Positions 17,313-26,453 of a stretch of DNA of 64,000 nt are shown in pieces. This DNA is from Paraglaciecola arctica BSs20135 (GTDB lineage: Bacteria > Pseudomonadota > Gammaproteobacteria > Enterobacterales > Alteromonadaceae): contig NZ_BAEO01000047.1 in assembly GCF_000314995.1 (NCBI RefSeq), forward strand, positions 31,783-95,782. Direction: 5' to 3'. The notes under the pieces are model-generated. The model was not told the DNA's origin. It did no database searches and worked only from the letters and a program-made list of their open reading frames with translations. Each line of letters starts with the position of its first letter. Positions within the stretch are counted from its first letter, which is position 1. A program made the translations under genes and the position numbers.

Positions 17313-18407
17313 CTAGTTTTCGGCGTCTATAAACTTATTTAACCGCATAGGTAACACAGTTATCAACTTATCTCGCATATGATTAATTAAATCTTCTGTC
17401 GTTTGCCAGTTAATACAACCATCAGTGATGGATACGCCATATTCTAACTCAGCAGGGGTTTTACCTGAGTTATTTTGATTGCCATGATTTAAATGACTTT
17501 CTAACATGATACCAATAACGGATTGATTACCCTCAAGAATTTGATTCACTACATTTTTCGCCACTAAAGGCTGTCTGCGAAAGTCTTTGCTAGAATTCGC
17601 GTGACTACAGTCAATCACTAAACCCGCGCTCAATTTTGCGTTCTCCAATTCTACTTCACAGTCAGCGACACAAACTGAATCATAATTAGGCTGTTTACCA
17701 CCACGTAAAATAATATGTCCGTCAGCGTTACCTTGAGTCGTGATCACGCTCACTTGCCCTTCACCATTAATTCCCATAAAACTATGGCCTGATGCAGCTG
17801 ATTGCAGGGCATTGATGGCTATACCCAAACTACCATCTGTGCCATTTTTAAAGCCGACTGGCATAGACAAACCACTGGCCATTTCTCTATGGGTTTGTGA
17901 TTCAGAGGTACGCGCACCTATCGCAGACCAGCTAAATAATTCCGCCAAATATTGTGGGCTAATGGGATCTAAGGCTTCGGTGGCAACAGGTAATTCTAAT
18001 TCTGCCAACCAAATAAGTAACTCTCTGGCTTTACGCAAACCAGTTTCAATATCAAAGGTATCGTTAATGTGCGGATCATTGATCAACCCTTTCCAACCTA
18101 CAGTGGTGCGAGGCTTTTCAAAATATACGCGCATCACAATATACAGGGTGTCTTTGCAGCTCTCGTGTAATTCTTTTAACTTAAGCGCATATTCTTTAGC
18201 AGCATCAATATCATGTATAGAGCAAGGGCCACATATCAGCAAAAATCTATGGTCTTTACGATGTAAAATATCGCTAATAACTTGTCTGGAAGTTTGCACT
18301 ATTTGTAAAGTTGACTCACTTACTGGTAATTCAGACTTTAACTCTTGGGGTGTCACCAATATTTTCTCAGAGGAAACATTAATGTTGTTGATGCTGTCAC
18401 GTAACAT
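17313..18407 (-). CDS. aroF: 3-deoxy-7-phosphoheptulonate (DAHP) synthase, class I
   Basis: 364 residues with the class I DAHP synthase motifs LLICGPCSIHD, RVYFEKPRTTVGWKGLINDP, IGARTSESQTHREMASG and IDCSHANSSK. It condenses PEP and erythrose 4-phosphate to start the shikimate pathway; metal ligands (Cys in GPCS, His in SHAN) are present. Being the first gene before tyrA points to the tyrosine-controlled isoenzyme AroF; the feedback specificity itself is an inference. ATG 18407. Confidence 0.93.
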   Translation of the reverse strand: MLRDSINNINVSSEKILVTPQELKSELPVSESTLQIVQTSRQVISDILHRKDHRFLLICGPCSIHDIDAAKEYALKLKELHESCKDTLYIVMRVYFEKPRTTVGWKGLINDPHINDTFDIETGLRKARELLIWLAELELPVATEALDPISPQYLAELFSWSAIGARTSESQTHREMASGLSMPVGFKNGTDGSLGIAINALQSAASGHSFMGINGEGQVSVITTQGNADGHIILRGGKQPNYDSVCVADCEVELENAKLSAGLVIDCSHANSSKDFRRQPLVAKNVVNQILEGNQSVIGIMLESHLNHGNQNNSGKTPAELEYGVSITDGCINWQTTEDLINHMRDKLITVLPMRLNKFIDAEN

Positions 18408-18499
18408 GATTTGACTCTTTTAAAATAAACTGAAAATTTGGCATTGGATTAACATCTAAGTAGACCCTTTGCGCCTGACATACTATAACATTTTTGCAG

Positions 18500-18517
18500 T
18501 GTAACGTTTTAAGTACA
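18500..18517 (-). promoter_or_regulatory. Candidate TyrR box upstream of aroF
   Basis: TGTAACGTTTTAAGTACA fits the TyrR consensus TGTAAA-N6-TTTACA at both outer TGTA/TACA halves, including the critical G and C spaced as in the consensus. It lies about 93 bp upstream of the aroF ATG, where a repressing TyrR dimer would overlap a promoter. A likely -10 (TATAGT on the minus strand) lies just downstream. No tyrR gene is in the window. Confidence 0.45.
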
Positions 18518-18744
18518 CCGTGAAATTTATTATTTTCAAAATTGAATTGACTTTTTAACAGCTATTAAATTCAACAACAAGTTTTAATTACTTTTATTGC
18601 ATCAGTTGGCTAGTTTTCAGGCGATACACCGATTTTAAACCAGCTAAGTATATAACAGAATTGTTCACGGAGTTTAATATCTACTCTTAAGCGCTCAATG
18701 ATCGGCAAAACTAAAATAATATATTTTGTACAACAACTTGACAT

Positions 18745-18760
18745 GCAACCAATCAGTTGC
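18745..18760. promoter_or_regulatory. Candidate ArsR operator
   Basis: GCAAC-CAATCA-GTTGC, perfect 5-bp arms, lies 35 bp upstream of the arsR-like ATG, between a TTGACA (18738) and a TATACA (18765) that could be promoter elements. The position suits autorepression. The rest of the 387-bp gap 18408-18794 holds the aroF promoter region and nothing else recognised. Confidence 0.4.
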
Positions 18761-18794
18761 TCATTATACAATGGCTAACTAAAATGGACACACC

Positions 18795-19106
18795 ATGGAT
18801 ATTTTTACTGCCTTGGCAGACCAGCAACGACGCAATATTATCGAAACTCTGCATCAACGCGGCAATCAATCGATCAAACAATTAACCATAGATTCATCAG
18901 TGTCCAGACAAGCAATAACCAAACATATAAATATTCTGATAAAAGCCAAAATTGTGCAGGCAGAATTTATTGGCAAAGAACGAATCCATAATTTAGATCC
19001 TAAGGCTATGCAAAGCTTGTTTAATTGGTTGGCGCCATTTTCCCAAAAATGGGATGACAGACTTAACAACTTAACGAAATATATTGGAGATAAAGATGTC
19101 AAATAA
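18795..19106 (+). CDS. ArsR-family winged-helix regulator
   Basis: 103 residues with the compact winged helix: DIFTALADQQRRNIIETLHQRG, then SVSRQAITKHINIL as recognition helix and a wing ending in GKERIHNLDPK. No metal-binding ELCVCDL cysteines are present, so it is not a metal sensor of the classic type. It is translationally coupled to the SRPBCC gene (11-bp overlap), a very common pairing in which the regulator controls the pair. Confidence 0.88.
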   Translation: MDIFTALADQQRRNIIETLHQRGNQSIKQLTIDSSVSRQAITKHINILIKAKIVQAEFIGKERIHNLDPKAMQSLFNWLAPFSQKWDDRLNNLTKYIGDKDVK

Positions 19107-19518
19107 CATTGATTCAATTGTCAGAGAAGTCACCTTTAATGCCCCTATTGAACAGGTATGGAAAGCCATCACCTGCCCAGAAGAAATTCAACTGTGGTTT
19201 GGATCTGCTGCAAGCTTTGAATTGCAACAAGGAGAACAAGGGTACTTTGAATGGGAAGAGGAATGTGAAGGTAGATTTGCGATGCGAATTGAAACTGTTA
19301 GCCCACCTAATTATTTTGCTTGGCGATGGATGTACCAGCAAGATGCCGTTTTTGATGAAGCAACGTCTACCTTAGTCGAATGGGCACTCACCTCAACTCA
19401 AAGTGGCGGCACCCAATTAACATTGACCGAGTCTGGTTTTGCACAGACAAAACACAAACAAGACAATGTAAAAGGATGGCAACAAGAATTAGCCGATCTG
19501 GAACATTATTTGAATTAA
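19096..19518 (+). CDS. SRPBCC/AHSA1-domain protein
   Basis: 140 residues; the AHSA1 lipid/hydrophobe-binding fold is indicated by VTFNAPIEQVWKAIT near the N-terminus and the terminal GWQQELADLEHYL helix. It probably binds a hydrophobic ligand; no catalytic residues can be named. I chose ATG 19096, preceded by GGAGA and overlapping arsR. Function is unknown beyond the coupled regulator. Confidence 0.85.
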   Translation: MSNNIDSIVREVTFNAPIEQVWKAITCPEEIQLWFGSAASFELQQGEQGYFEWEEECEGRFAMRIETVSPPNYFAWRWMYQQDAVFDEATSTLVEWALTSTQSGGTQLTLTESGFAQTKHKQDNVKGWQQELADLEHYLN

Positions 19519-19528
19519 CCCAACATTA

Positions 19529-20092
19529 TTAAACTGGGATAGTTTTAATCACACAAGCCGGTACACCTGCGACAACAGTGTTCGGCTCCACATCTTTATT
19601 GACAACGGCCCCAGCCGCAATGACTGCATTGTCACCTATGCTCACACCCTCTAATATCTTGGCACCCATCCCAATCCAGACGCTATTACCAACCTTGATT
19701 GGTTTAGCGGTCTCAATGCCTTTATTACGTTTAACAACATCTAATGGGTGAGTAGCTGTTGAAATTAATACCCCAGGCGCAATCATGACGTCATCCCCAA
19801 AAGTCACAGTTGCAGCATCTAAGATCACTAAACCATGGTTGGCATAGAAGTTTTTACCGGTAGCAATGTTATAGCCGTAATCACAATAAAAATTCGGCTC
19901 GATCCAAGCACCTTGGCAGTGACCAAATAATGACTTAATAATTTTTCTACTGCCCTTTCTATCATCAATATCAAATTGATTAAATTGCTGGCAAAGTCTT
20001 TTGGCATTAGCTCTATCTTGCTGCAATGATTTGTCACTAGGAAAATACTCTAGCCCCTGCAACATTTTTTGTTTTTCGGTTAGTTCACTCAT
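19529..20092 (-). CDS. Maltose/galactoside O-acetyltransferase family protein
   Basis: 187 residues starting MSELTEKQKMLQGLEYFPSD, the N-terminal 'maltose acetyltransferase' helix motif, followed by a left-handed beta helix of hexapeptide repeats (for example VWIGMGAKILEGVSIGDNAV) that binds acetyl-CoA. It acetylates a sugar; the acceptor is unknown. ATG 20092 has a strong AGGAGG, so an upstream in-frame extension of 26 codons is rejected. Last gene of the group flavoprotein-rlmF-this gene. Confidence 0.88.
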   Translation of the reverse strand: MSELTEKQKMLQGLEYFPSDKSLQQDRANAKRLCQQFNQFDIDDRKGSRKIIKSLFGHCQGAWIEPNFYCDYGYNIATGKNFYANHGLVILDAATVTFGDDVMIAPGVLISTATHPLDVVKRNKGIETAKPIKVGNSVWIGMGAKILEGVSIGDNAVIAAGAVVNKDVEPNTVVAGVPACVIKTIPV

Positions 20093-20102
20093 TTCAGTCC
20101 TC

Positions 20103-21014
20103 CTAAAACCGCCACGCCACAAAACGACTGACTTTTTTCCCTTGCGCCATCTCGATTGTTTTAACATCACTCACCCCAAGTTCTCGCAAACTTTTGTATA
20201 TCTGGGTTAGATTGTCTTTCTTGGAAACCAAACTGCTAAACCATTGAATTTGATCTGCATAGTCACGGCTTTCCTTAATCATCTGTTGAATAAATTTTAG
20301 CTCGCCACCTTCACACCAGAGTTCATTGGATTGCCCTGAAAAATTAAGTTCAGCGCCTTGCTTTTGAGTTTTTAGGTGGCTGCCACGTTTTGACTTATTT
20401 TTGGCTAAATTATTAACTTTACGCTGCGAGACAGCTTTAGCTTGTTCGGCTGATTGATGAAACGGAGGATTACACATACAAAAAGCAAAGTGATCATCTG
20501 TTTTAACCACGCCACTGAATATATGTTTCTGGCTATCTTGAAGTCTAATATCAATACAGCCAGTTAAAACAGTATTGGCGTTGATAATAGTGTTGGCAGA
20601 CTTAATCGAAACAGGATCAATATCAGTGCCCAGCATTTTCCAACCATAGGATCGCGTCGCAATAATTGGATAAATAACATTTGCGCCACAGCCAATATCT
20701 AAACCATTTATGGTATTACCTTTAGGAACCACGCCATCATTGTCTTTCGCTAATAGATCAGCCAAATAATGTACGTAATCAGCTCTACCAGGAACGGGAG
20801 GACATAAATATCCAGCCGGAATATCCCAAAATTCGACCTGATAATAGTGTGCTAATAATGCGGCATTAAGAGTCTTAACGCCTTCAGGATCAGCAAAATT
20901 TATGGTTTTACCGCCATCAGGTTTAGTGACAACATGGGACTGTAAAGCGGGATAACTCTGCACCAGCTCGGCTAAGGGGTAACTATCTTGATGTAAATTT
21001 CTAGAATGTTTCAA
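20103..21014 (-). CDS. rlmF: 23S rRNA (adenine-1618-N6)-methyltransferase
   Basis: 303 residues with SAM site DIGCGANVIYPI and the amino-methyltransferase motif CNPPFH, plus the family segment CPPVPGRADYVHYLADLL. RlmF (YbiN) methylates A1618 of 23S rRNA. The reading frame starts with TTG at 21014 and matches RlmF from its beginning; no better start exists. It follows the upstream flavoprotein gene after 9 bp and precedes the acetyltransferase by 10 bp. Confidence 0.92.
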   Translation of the reverse strand: MKHSRNLHQDSYPLAELVQSYPALQSHVVTKPDGGKTINFADPEGVKTLNAALLAHYYQVEFWDIPAGYLCPPVPGRADYVHYLADLLAKDNDGVVPKGNTINGLDIGCGANVIYPIIATRSYGWKMLGTDIDPVSIKSANTIINANTVLTGCIDIRLQDSQKHIFSGVVKTDDHFAFCMCNPPFHQSAEQAKAVSQRKVNNLAKNKSKRGSHLKTQKQGAELNFSGQSNELWCEGGELKFIQQMIKESRDYADQIQWFSSLVSKKDNLTQIYKSLRELGVSDVKTIEMAQGKKVSRFVAWRF

Positions 21015-21023
21015 TGTCTACAA

Positions 21024-22640
21024 CTAATTTATTTGACTTTTAGCTAACATGTCCAAAGCTAACGCTTCAGCCACTTTGATCCCATCAATACCTGCCGACC
21101 AAATACCTCCGGCATATCCGGCTCCCTCACCGGCTGGGTACAACCCTTGAGTATTAATACTTTGCAGATCTTTGCCTCGTTTAATACAAATAGGTGAAGA
21201 GGTGCGAGTTTCCACACCCGTTAATAAACCATCTGCCTTAGCAAAACCTTTAATTTTTTTGTCAAAAGCAGGGATCGCCTCTTGGATGGCTTCGATGACA
21301 TAACTTGGGACAACTTTAGATAAATCGGTCAAAGTAATACCTGGGGTATAAGACGGATTAACTTCACCCAGTTGCTCACTAGATTTACCCTTTAAAAAAT
21401 CCCCAATCAATTGCGCTGGTGCGTGGTAATTTTCACCTCCAACCGTGTAAGCCAACTCTTCAAGTTGACGTTGTAATGCAATGCCCGCTAAAGGATGTTC
21501 TGGATAGTCTTGTTCTGGGGTAATACCCACGACTATGGCGCTATTTGCATTACGTTCATGACGAGAATATTGACTCATGCCATTGGTCACGACTCTGCCC
21601 GCTTCTGACGCTGCAGCTACCACAGTGCCACCAGGGCACATACAAAAACTGTACACCGAACGGCCGTTTTTACAATGATGCACTAACTTATAATCCGCAG
21701 CCCCTAAAATAGGATTACCTGCATTATCGCCAAAGCGACATTCATCAATCATCGATTGTTCGTGTTCGATCCTAAAGCCAATTGAAAATGGTTTGGCCTC
21801 AACGTACACACCTTGCTCGTATAACATTTCGAAAGTATCACGAGCACTATGTCCCACAGCCAAAACAGCATGTTCACAAGGTAAATATTCATCGTTAGAC
21901 AAATATAACCCTTTGAGTTTTTGCTCTTGAATATCAAATTTATCGACTCGGGTGCTAAAGCGGATTTCACCGCCTAATTCGATGATTTGGGCGCGCATTT
22001 TCTCCACCATATTGACCAATTTAAAGGTACCAATATGAGGTTTGCTTACATACAAAATTTCCTCTGGCGCACCGGCGGCCACAAATTCATTTAACACCTT
22101 ACGGCCATAATGTTTGCGGTCTTTGATTTGACTATATAACTTTCCATCAGAGAAAGTCCCTGCTCCGCCTTCACCAAACTGTACGTTTGACTCTGTATCT
22201 AGGGGCTTTTTACGCCAAAATCCAAACACATCTTTAGTACGTTCACGCACTGCTTTACCGCGCTCCAACACTATGGGCTTAAAGCCCATTTGCGCCAATA
22301 TCAAGGCAGCAAACAAACCACAAGGGCCAAGACCAATCACCACTGGACGAGAACTTAGGTTTTGAGGTGCCTTTGCAACAAACTGATAGGTCATATCTGG
22401 GGTTTCCCGCACATGGGGATCATTGGCAAATTGAACTAGCAAATCGGCTTGATTAACAACCTCAACATCAACAATATAAATCAGTAAAATATTTGCTTTG
22501 TTACGGGCATCATAAGCACGTTTAAACACCTCAAAAGACAACATATCTTCTGAGGCAATACCCAACTTCTGCAAAATGGCAGTGGATAACGCATCTTCTT
22601 CATGATTTAAAGGTAATTTTACTTCGTTTAAACGCAACAT
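21024..22640 (-). CDS. FAD-dependent oxidoreductase of the uncharacterised NAD(FAD) dehydrogenase family
   Basis: 538 residues. After an N-terminal alpha/beta domain (MLRLNEVKLPL...), the FAD site VIGLGPCGLFAALILAQMG lies near residue 95, then FGEGGAGTFSDGKLYSQI and a C-terminal LYPAGEGAGYAGGI flavin motif. Close relatives are annotated only as FAD-dependent oxidoreductases of unknown substrate. ATG 22640 with GGAAA upstream is preferred to a GTG at 22673. First gene of a three-gene minus-strand group. Confidence 0.85.
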   Translation of the reverse strand: MLRLNEVKLPLNHEEDALSTAILQKLGIASEDMLSFEVFKRAYDARNKANILLIYIVDVEVVNQADLLVQFANDPHVRETPDMTYQFVAKAPQNLSSRPVVIGLGPCGLFAALILAQMGFKPIVLERGKAVRERTKDVFGFWRKKPLDTESNVQFGEGGAGTFSDGKLYSQIKDRKHYGRKVLNEFVAAGAPEEILYVSKPHIGTFKLVNMVEKMRAQIIELGGEIRFSTRVDKFDIQEQKLKGLYLSNDEYLPCEHAVLAVGHSARDTFEMLYEQGVYVEAKPFSIGFRIEHEQSMIDECRFGDNAGNPILGAADYKLVHHCKNGRSVYSFCMCPGGTVVAAASEAGRVVTNGMSQYSRHERNANSAIVVGITPEQDYPEHPLAGIALQRQLEELAYTVGGENYHAPAQLIGDFLKGKSSEQLGEVNPSYTPGITLTDLSKVVPSYVIEAIQEAIPAFDKKIKGFAKADGLLTGVETRTSSPICIKRGKDLQSINTQGLYPAGEGAGYAGGIWSAGIDGIKVAEALALDMLAKSQIN

Positions 22641-22850
22641 AGTGTTTCCAATGGTCAAACATAAACAATTCACCTGATAACGATCCCTTAAAGAATTGTT
22701 ATAAGTTTGGCGAAGTGCGGCATTTTATGTCAGATAAGATGCAGAGCATAGGTAAATTCAATATAGAATTGTCGATACAGTTCTTGTTTTTTACTTGCGC
22801 TACTTTATGATCGACATAATGAAAAAAATAAAACCAAGATACCCACAACT

Positions 22851-23174
22851 ATGACATTTGTCGTCACTGACAGCTGCATCAAATGTAAATATACAGACTG
22901 CGTGCCTGTTTGCCCTGTAGATGCTTTTTACGAAGGTGAAAACTTCTTAGTGATCCATCCAGATATCTGCATTGATTGTGGCCTTTGTGTGCCCGAATGC
23001 CCTGTTGAAGCGATATTTCAAGATACTCAATTACCCGAAGATCAAACACACTATCTTAAAATAAATGCCGATTTAGCGGAAATATGGCCAAACATCACAG
23101 AATTGAAACCCGCACCAGAAGATGCCGACAAATGGATTGATGTTGAAAACAAACTGCCTTTATTAGTGGAATAA
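22851..23174 (+). CDS. fdxA: Ferredoxin FdxA, 3Fe-4S/4Fe-4S type
   Basis: 107 residues beginning [30 protein letters not shown] sequence: CIKCxxxxCVPVCP followed by [12 protein letters not shown]. The first cluster motif has the spacing of 7Fe ferredoxins of the Azotobacter type. A C-terminal tail of about 45 residues is typical of FdxA. It carries electrons in the cytoplasm; partner unknown. It stands alone. Confidence 0.9.
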   Translation: MTFVVTDSCIKCKYTDCVPVCPVDAFYEGENFLVIHPDICIDCGLCVPECPVEAIFQDTQLPEDQTHYLKINADLAEIWPNITELKPAPEDADKWIDVENKLPLLVE

Positions 23175-23247
23175 GCTCTTATCCACAGATAAAAATCCAC
23201 CAGCAAAATAATCAATTCAAATTTAAGTAAATTTCAAATAAACACTT

Positions 23248-23271
23248 TACCTCAAGTTAACCTGAGGTATT
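23248..23271. repeat. Inverted repeat upstream of the VOC gene
   Basis: TACCTCA and TGAGGTA form 7-bp arms around AGTTAACC about 50 bp before the VOC ATG. It could be an operator; similar ACCTC/GAGGT sequence forms the dyad upstream of the LysR gene at 24934. Confidence 0.35.
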
Positions 23272-23322
23272 AAAGTGCTGTTCAAGTTAAAAAGTTACTG
23301 CAACATTCACAAGGAAAAAACC

Positions 23323-23700
23323 ATGCAAAGTAAACTTGAACATATTAACGTCACGGTCCGAGACTCAGATGCTACAGCCAGCATATTGAGTCATATATTT
23401 GATTGGAAAATTCGCTGGACCGGAGCAGCCAAAGACAATGGTCGCACCATTCATCTAGGCGGCGAGGATACTTACCTTGCGCTGTATAGCCATGGAGATA
23501 AACATCTCGCCGATACTTCACATAAAACCATCACACACCTCAATCATATAGGCATTCTGGTAGATGATTTAGATAAGACAGAACAGAAGACCAAGGAAAG
23601 AGGTTTTGTGACTTACAATCATGGTGATTACGAACCAGGAAAGCGATTTTATTTTGACCTTGAAGAGGGGATTGAAATAGAGGTAATCAGTTATCAATAA
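23323..23700 (+). CDS. VOC-family (glyoxalase/dioxygenase fold) protein
   Basis: 125 residues with the paired beta-alpha-beta-beta-beta modules of vicinal-oxygen-chelate proteins: KLEHINVTVRDSDATASIL and HLNHIGILVDDLDKTEQ, ending in FYFDLEEGIEIEVISY. His and Glu candidates for a metal site are present (LEHI, LNHI, IEIEV). Whether it is a lyase, dioxygenase or binding protein cannot be told. ATG 23323 with AAGGA is chosen over an earlier GTG. Confidence 0.85.
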   Translation: MQSKLEHINVTVRDSDATASILSHIFDWKIRWTGAAKDNGRTIHLGGEDTYLALYSHGDKHLADTSHKTITHLNHIGILVDDLDKTEQKTKERGFVTYNHGDYEPGKRFYFDLEEGIEIEVISYQ

Positions 23701-23707
23701 CACAACT

Positions 23708-23742
23708 AGGCTCACAAAACTGTGATTTATGAGCCTTTAGTT
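23708..23742. terminator. Probable terminator between the VOC gene and mrp
   Basis: Arms AGGCTCA / TGAGCCT with a 15-nt loop that can extend by CAAA/TTTA pairing, followed by TTAG TTATTT. It lies between converging genes. The T-run is weak. Confidence 0.4.
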
Positions 23743-23785
23743 ATTTAAGGTATATGGGAATATGTCACCTTTATTAAAGATCCCA

Positions 23786-24841
23786 TCATTTTACAGCTGA
23801 AATCGCTATTTGCTGAACAGCCATTTTTTGTTGTGACAACTTGTAAGATAACTTAAGTGCCAAGGTGCGGTAGATTTGCTGTATTTCAGGGTTAGCCTCT
23901 TGGTTATACATGAACGGGGTACCGCTATCCGCCAATTCACGAATTTGCATATTTAAAGGCAACTGAGCCAATAACTCGGTTTGGTATTTATGTGCTATAC
24001 GTTGCCCACCATCCGCACCAAATATATGCTCTTTGTGACCACATTCAGTACAAATGTGGTAACTCATGTTTTCAACTATGCCTAAAACATTAATATCCAC
24101 TTTATTAAACATGGAAATGCCTTTTATTGCATCAGCCAAAGCTAAGTCCTGAGGTGTGGTGACGATCACAGCGGCCGTAACTGGCATATTCTGCGCCAAG
24201 GTTAACTGTATATCCCCAGTGCCCGGAGGCATATCGACAATAAGATAATCCAACTCATCCCACAAGGTTTCGTTATAGAGTTGCTGAAACGCGCGACTTG
24301 CCATTGGACCACGCCAAACTGTGGCTGAATCTTCATCAACTAGGTATCCGATCGACATAGTTTGTAAGTCATTGACAATAATCGGGTAGATGTTTTTATT
24401 ATCCGGTGATTCAGGTTGCACATTTTTAGTGCCCAAAAGCGTAGGCAAAGATGGGCCATATACATCTGCATCCAAAATGCCCACTCTGGCACCCTCTAAA
24501 CTCAAAGCAGCAGCTAGGTTTATAGATGTTGTAGACTTCCCTACCCCACCTTTTCCTGATGCCACAGCAATTACATTTTTGACTACTTTAGGATTTTGTC
24601 CTTTGATAGATGGGATGTCATAGGCAATTTTGATATTAACCTTATGCTGCTTAGCAAAACTTTCCAATAGATGACTAAACTCACCTTTGGCTCCCAGCAA
24701 ACTGTTACAAACAAAAGGTAAACTCAAGCTAAGCGACTTACCTTCAACTTTGATGTAATCAGAAGTTCGCTGGATATCGGAGAAATAAACGGGAATATGT
24801 TGCTGCAATAAAGCAGCAAGCTTAGCAATAATATCTGACAT
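23786..24841 (-). CDS. mrp: Iron-sulfur cluster carrier Mrp/ApbC
   Basis: 351 residues with the deviant Walker A GKGGVGKST, a DADVYGPSLPTLLG segment, VDMPPGTGD and a CTECGH CxxC-type pair that holds a bridging Fe-S cluster in the dimer. The short N-terminal DUF59-like domain (about 1-75) is degenerate but in place. It delivers Fe-S clusters to apoproteins in the cytoplasm. It is divergent from the LysR gene, with 202 bp between them. Confidence 0.93.
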   Translation of the reverse strand: MSDIIAKLAALLQQHIPVYFSDIQRTSDYIKVEGKSLSLSLPFVCNSLLGAKGEFSHLLESFAKQHKVNIKIAYDIPSIKGQNPKVVKNVIAVASGKGGVGKSTTSINLAAALSLEGARVGILDADVYGPSLPTLLGTKNVQPESPDNKNIYPIIVNDLQTMSIGYLVDEDSATVWRGPMASRAFQQLYNETLWDELDYLIVDMPPGTGDIQLTLAQNMPVTAAVIVTTPQDLALADAIKGISMFNKVDINVLGIVENMSYHICTECGHKEHIFGADGGQRIAHKYQTELLAQLPLNMQIRELADSGTPFMYNQEANPEIQQIYRTLALKLSYKLSQQKMAVQQIAISAVK

Positions 24842-24933
24842 AAAAACTCATATTGTAATGGACGGACTCTGACCCTAGAGGTGTTAAGTTATACTATCAT
24901 CCCATAACACTTTTCACTATTATTCAAAGATTT

Positions 24934-24946
24934 ATACCTCAGGTAT
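24934..24946. promoter_or_regulatory. Candidate LysR-type operator
   Basis: ATACCTCAGGTAT is a perfect 6-1-6 dyad in the mrp/lysR divergent gap, 97 bp upstream of the LysR ATG, where an autoregulatory site is usual. A related half site (ATACCTC) occurs at about 26185 upstream of the TonB receptor. Identity of the binder is an inference. Confidence 0.4.
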
Positions 24947-25043
24947 TACCCAATTAGGTAAAGATTGCAATTCTTTGATAGTTTGATAAATTCAATATAA
25001 GCAAAAATTAGATAAGTATTTACTTAACAATATAGAACTCAAT

Positions 25044-25970
25044 ATGCCAAAACATAAAAACCTTGTTTCTCAGATAAGTAACTTCGATATCCGTCAGTTA
25101 AAAATATTCAGAACAGTAGTAGAATGTGGTGGTTTTTCTGCTGCCGAAGTAGAGCTCAACATCAGTCGCTCGGCTATTAGTATTAGCATGTCAGATCTAG
25201 AAAGTAGACTTGGTCTGCATTTATGCCAACGAGGAAGAGCAGGGTTTTCCCTTACCGATGAAGGCACACAAGTGTATCAGGCGAGTTTGCAGCTCATGGC
25301 CTCTTTGGAGAACTTTAGAACCCAAGTTAATAGTATCCATGCAAAATTAACAGGTGAACTAAACATAGGGATCACCGATAACTTAGTGACCTTAGAGCAT
25401 ATGTCGATTTCCAAGGCGCTCAAAGCATTAAAAACTAAAGGACCAGAAATTGTCATAAACATACGCATGATCCCACCTAATGAAATAGAACGTTACGTGT
25501 TGGATGGTGCATTACATGTGGGTGTTGTACCTAATTTACGGCCTTTGCAAGGTTTAGAATATTCGAGACTGTACGAAGAAAAATATCTACTTTACTGCAA
25601 TTATCAGCACCCATTGTTCAACGTTGCTGAGAATAAACTAACCTCCAAACAAATCTATGAATGTGAAGCAGTTGCGCCTAGTTACGCGCAAACAGCACAA
25701 ACTCGTAGTCATTATCAAAACTTAAATACTACGGCAACAGCAACTGATCGTGAAGGGGTCGCCTTTCTTATCTTAACAGGCTGCTTTATCGGATATTTAC
25801 CAACGCATTATGCTAAAAGATGGGTCGTTTCTGGAGAAATGCGTGCTTTATACCTAGATAAATTTCATTTTAACACTGCATACCAAACTGTTTTACGCAA
25901 AGGCTCTAATCCTAATCAAGTATTAAAAACGTTTTTACAAGAAATAAAAGCATCCCCCAGCAAAACTTAG
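25044..25970 (+). CDS. LysR-family regulator, probable regulator of the pyrimidine locus
   Basis: 308 residues: N-terminal winged helix (FDIRQLKIFRTVVECGGFSAAEVELNISRSAISISMSDLE) and a periplasmic-binding-like effector domain from about residue 95. LysR proteins sense a small molecule through this domain. It lies directly upstream of, and in the same direction as, the TonB receptor and pyrimidine genes and is separated from them by a 483-bp control region, so it is the obvious local regulator. The inducer (uracil, dihydrouracil or beta-alanine) is not known. Confidence 0.88.
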   Translation: MPKHKNLVSQISNFDIRQLKIFRTVVECGGFSAAEVELNISRSAISISMSDLESRLGLHLCQRGRAGFSLTDEGTQVYQASLQLMASLENFRTQVNSIHAKLTGELNIGITDNLVTLEHMSISKALKALKTKGPEIVINIRMIPPNEIERYVLDGALHVGVVPNLRPLQGLEYSRLYEEKYLLYCNYQHPLFNVAENKLTSKQIYECEAVAPSYAQTAQTRSHYQNLNTTATATDREGVAFLILTGCFIGYLPTHYAKRWVVSGEMRALYLDKFHFNTAYQTVLRKGSNPNQVLKTFLQEIKASPSKT

Positions 25971-26453
25971 AGACGCCCAACAGCCATAACGTCATGTAAT
26001 CCTTAGCTCCCTTCCCCTTCAAGTTTGTGTTCTAACCAAAAAATAAAGCGCTTTAGATGAAGCAATAATGTGCAACAGCGACCATTGATAAGTAGGCCTA
26101 AGCTAAAATAGTTAAGGTTAAAAACCTCGCTTAAGACTGACCCTAAAAGGATCCGCAGCAGCCCAATCTCCTAACTAATATTCCAGATACCTCTTTGTTT
26201 AGTAAACACTTATCTGAACATTTCTTATATTGAATTTAAGATCCTGTCAAAAATGAAATACTAAGTTTATGCCCATTCTTAATAAGCATGGGCATTTAAA
26301 CAATCACTCGGTAACTACAATGCTGTTACCTGCTTATTCTATTATTCAGTAACATTATTATTTCTGATTAGTGTTACTGAGAATAAAAAGTGAGGGATTG
26401 TGGGTTTGCCTGTTAATAGTTAAAAGATAAATAAAAATAAATGGGAACATATA
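25971..26453 (+). promoter_or_regulatory. Control region upstream of the TonB receptor
   Basis: A 483-bp gene-free stretch holding several dyads: ATGCCCAT/ATGGGCAT with an 11-nt loop (26269-26295), GGTAAC/GTTACC (26311-26331), and CAGTAACA/TGTTACTG with a 17-nt spacer (26347-26379). The last two lie 75-145 bp from the receptor ATG and are candidate regulator sites. A half site ATACCTC is at about 26185. No gene or RNA was recognised. Confidence 0.5.

Noticed and set aside
22641..22673. N-terminal extension of the flavoprotein starting at GTG
   Set aside because: ATG 22640 has a GGAAA site and gives the usual start of the family.
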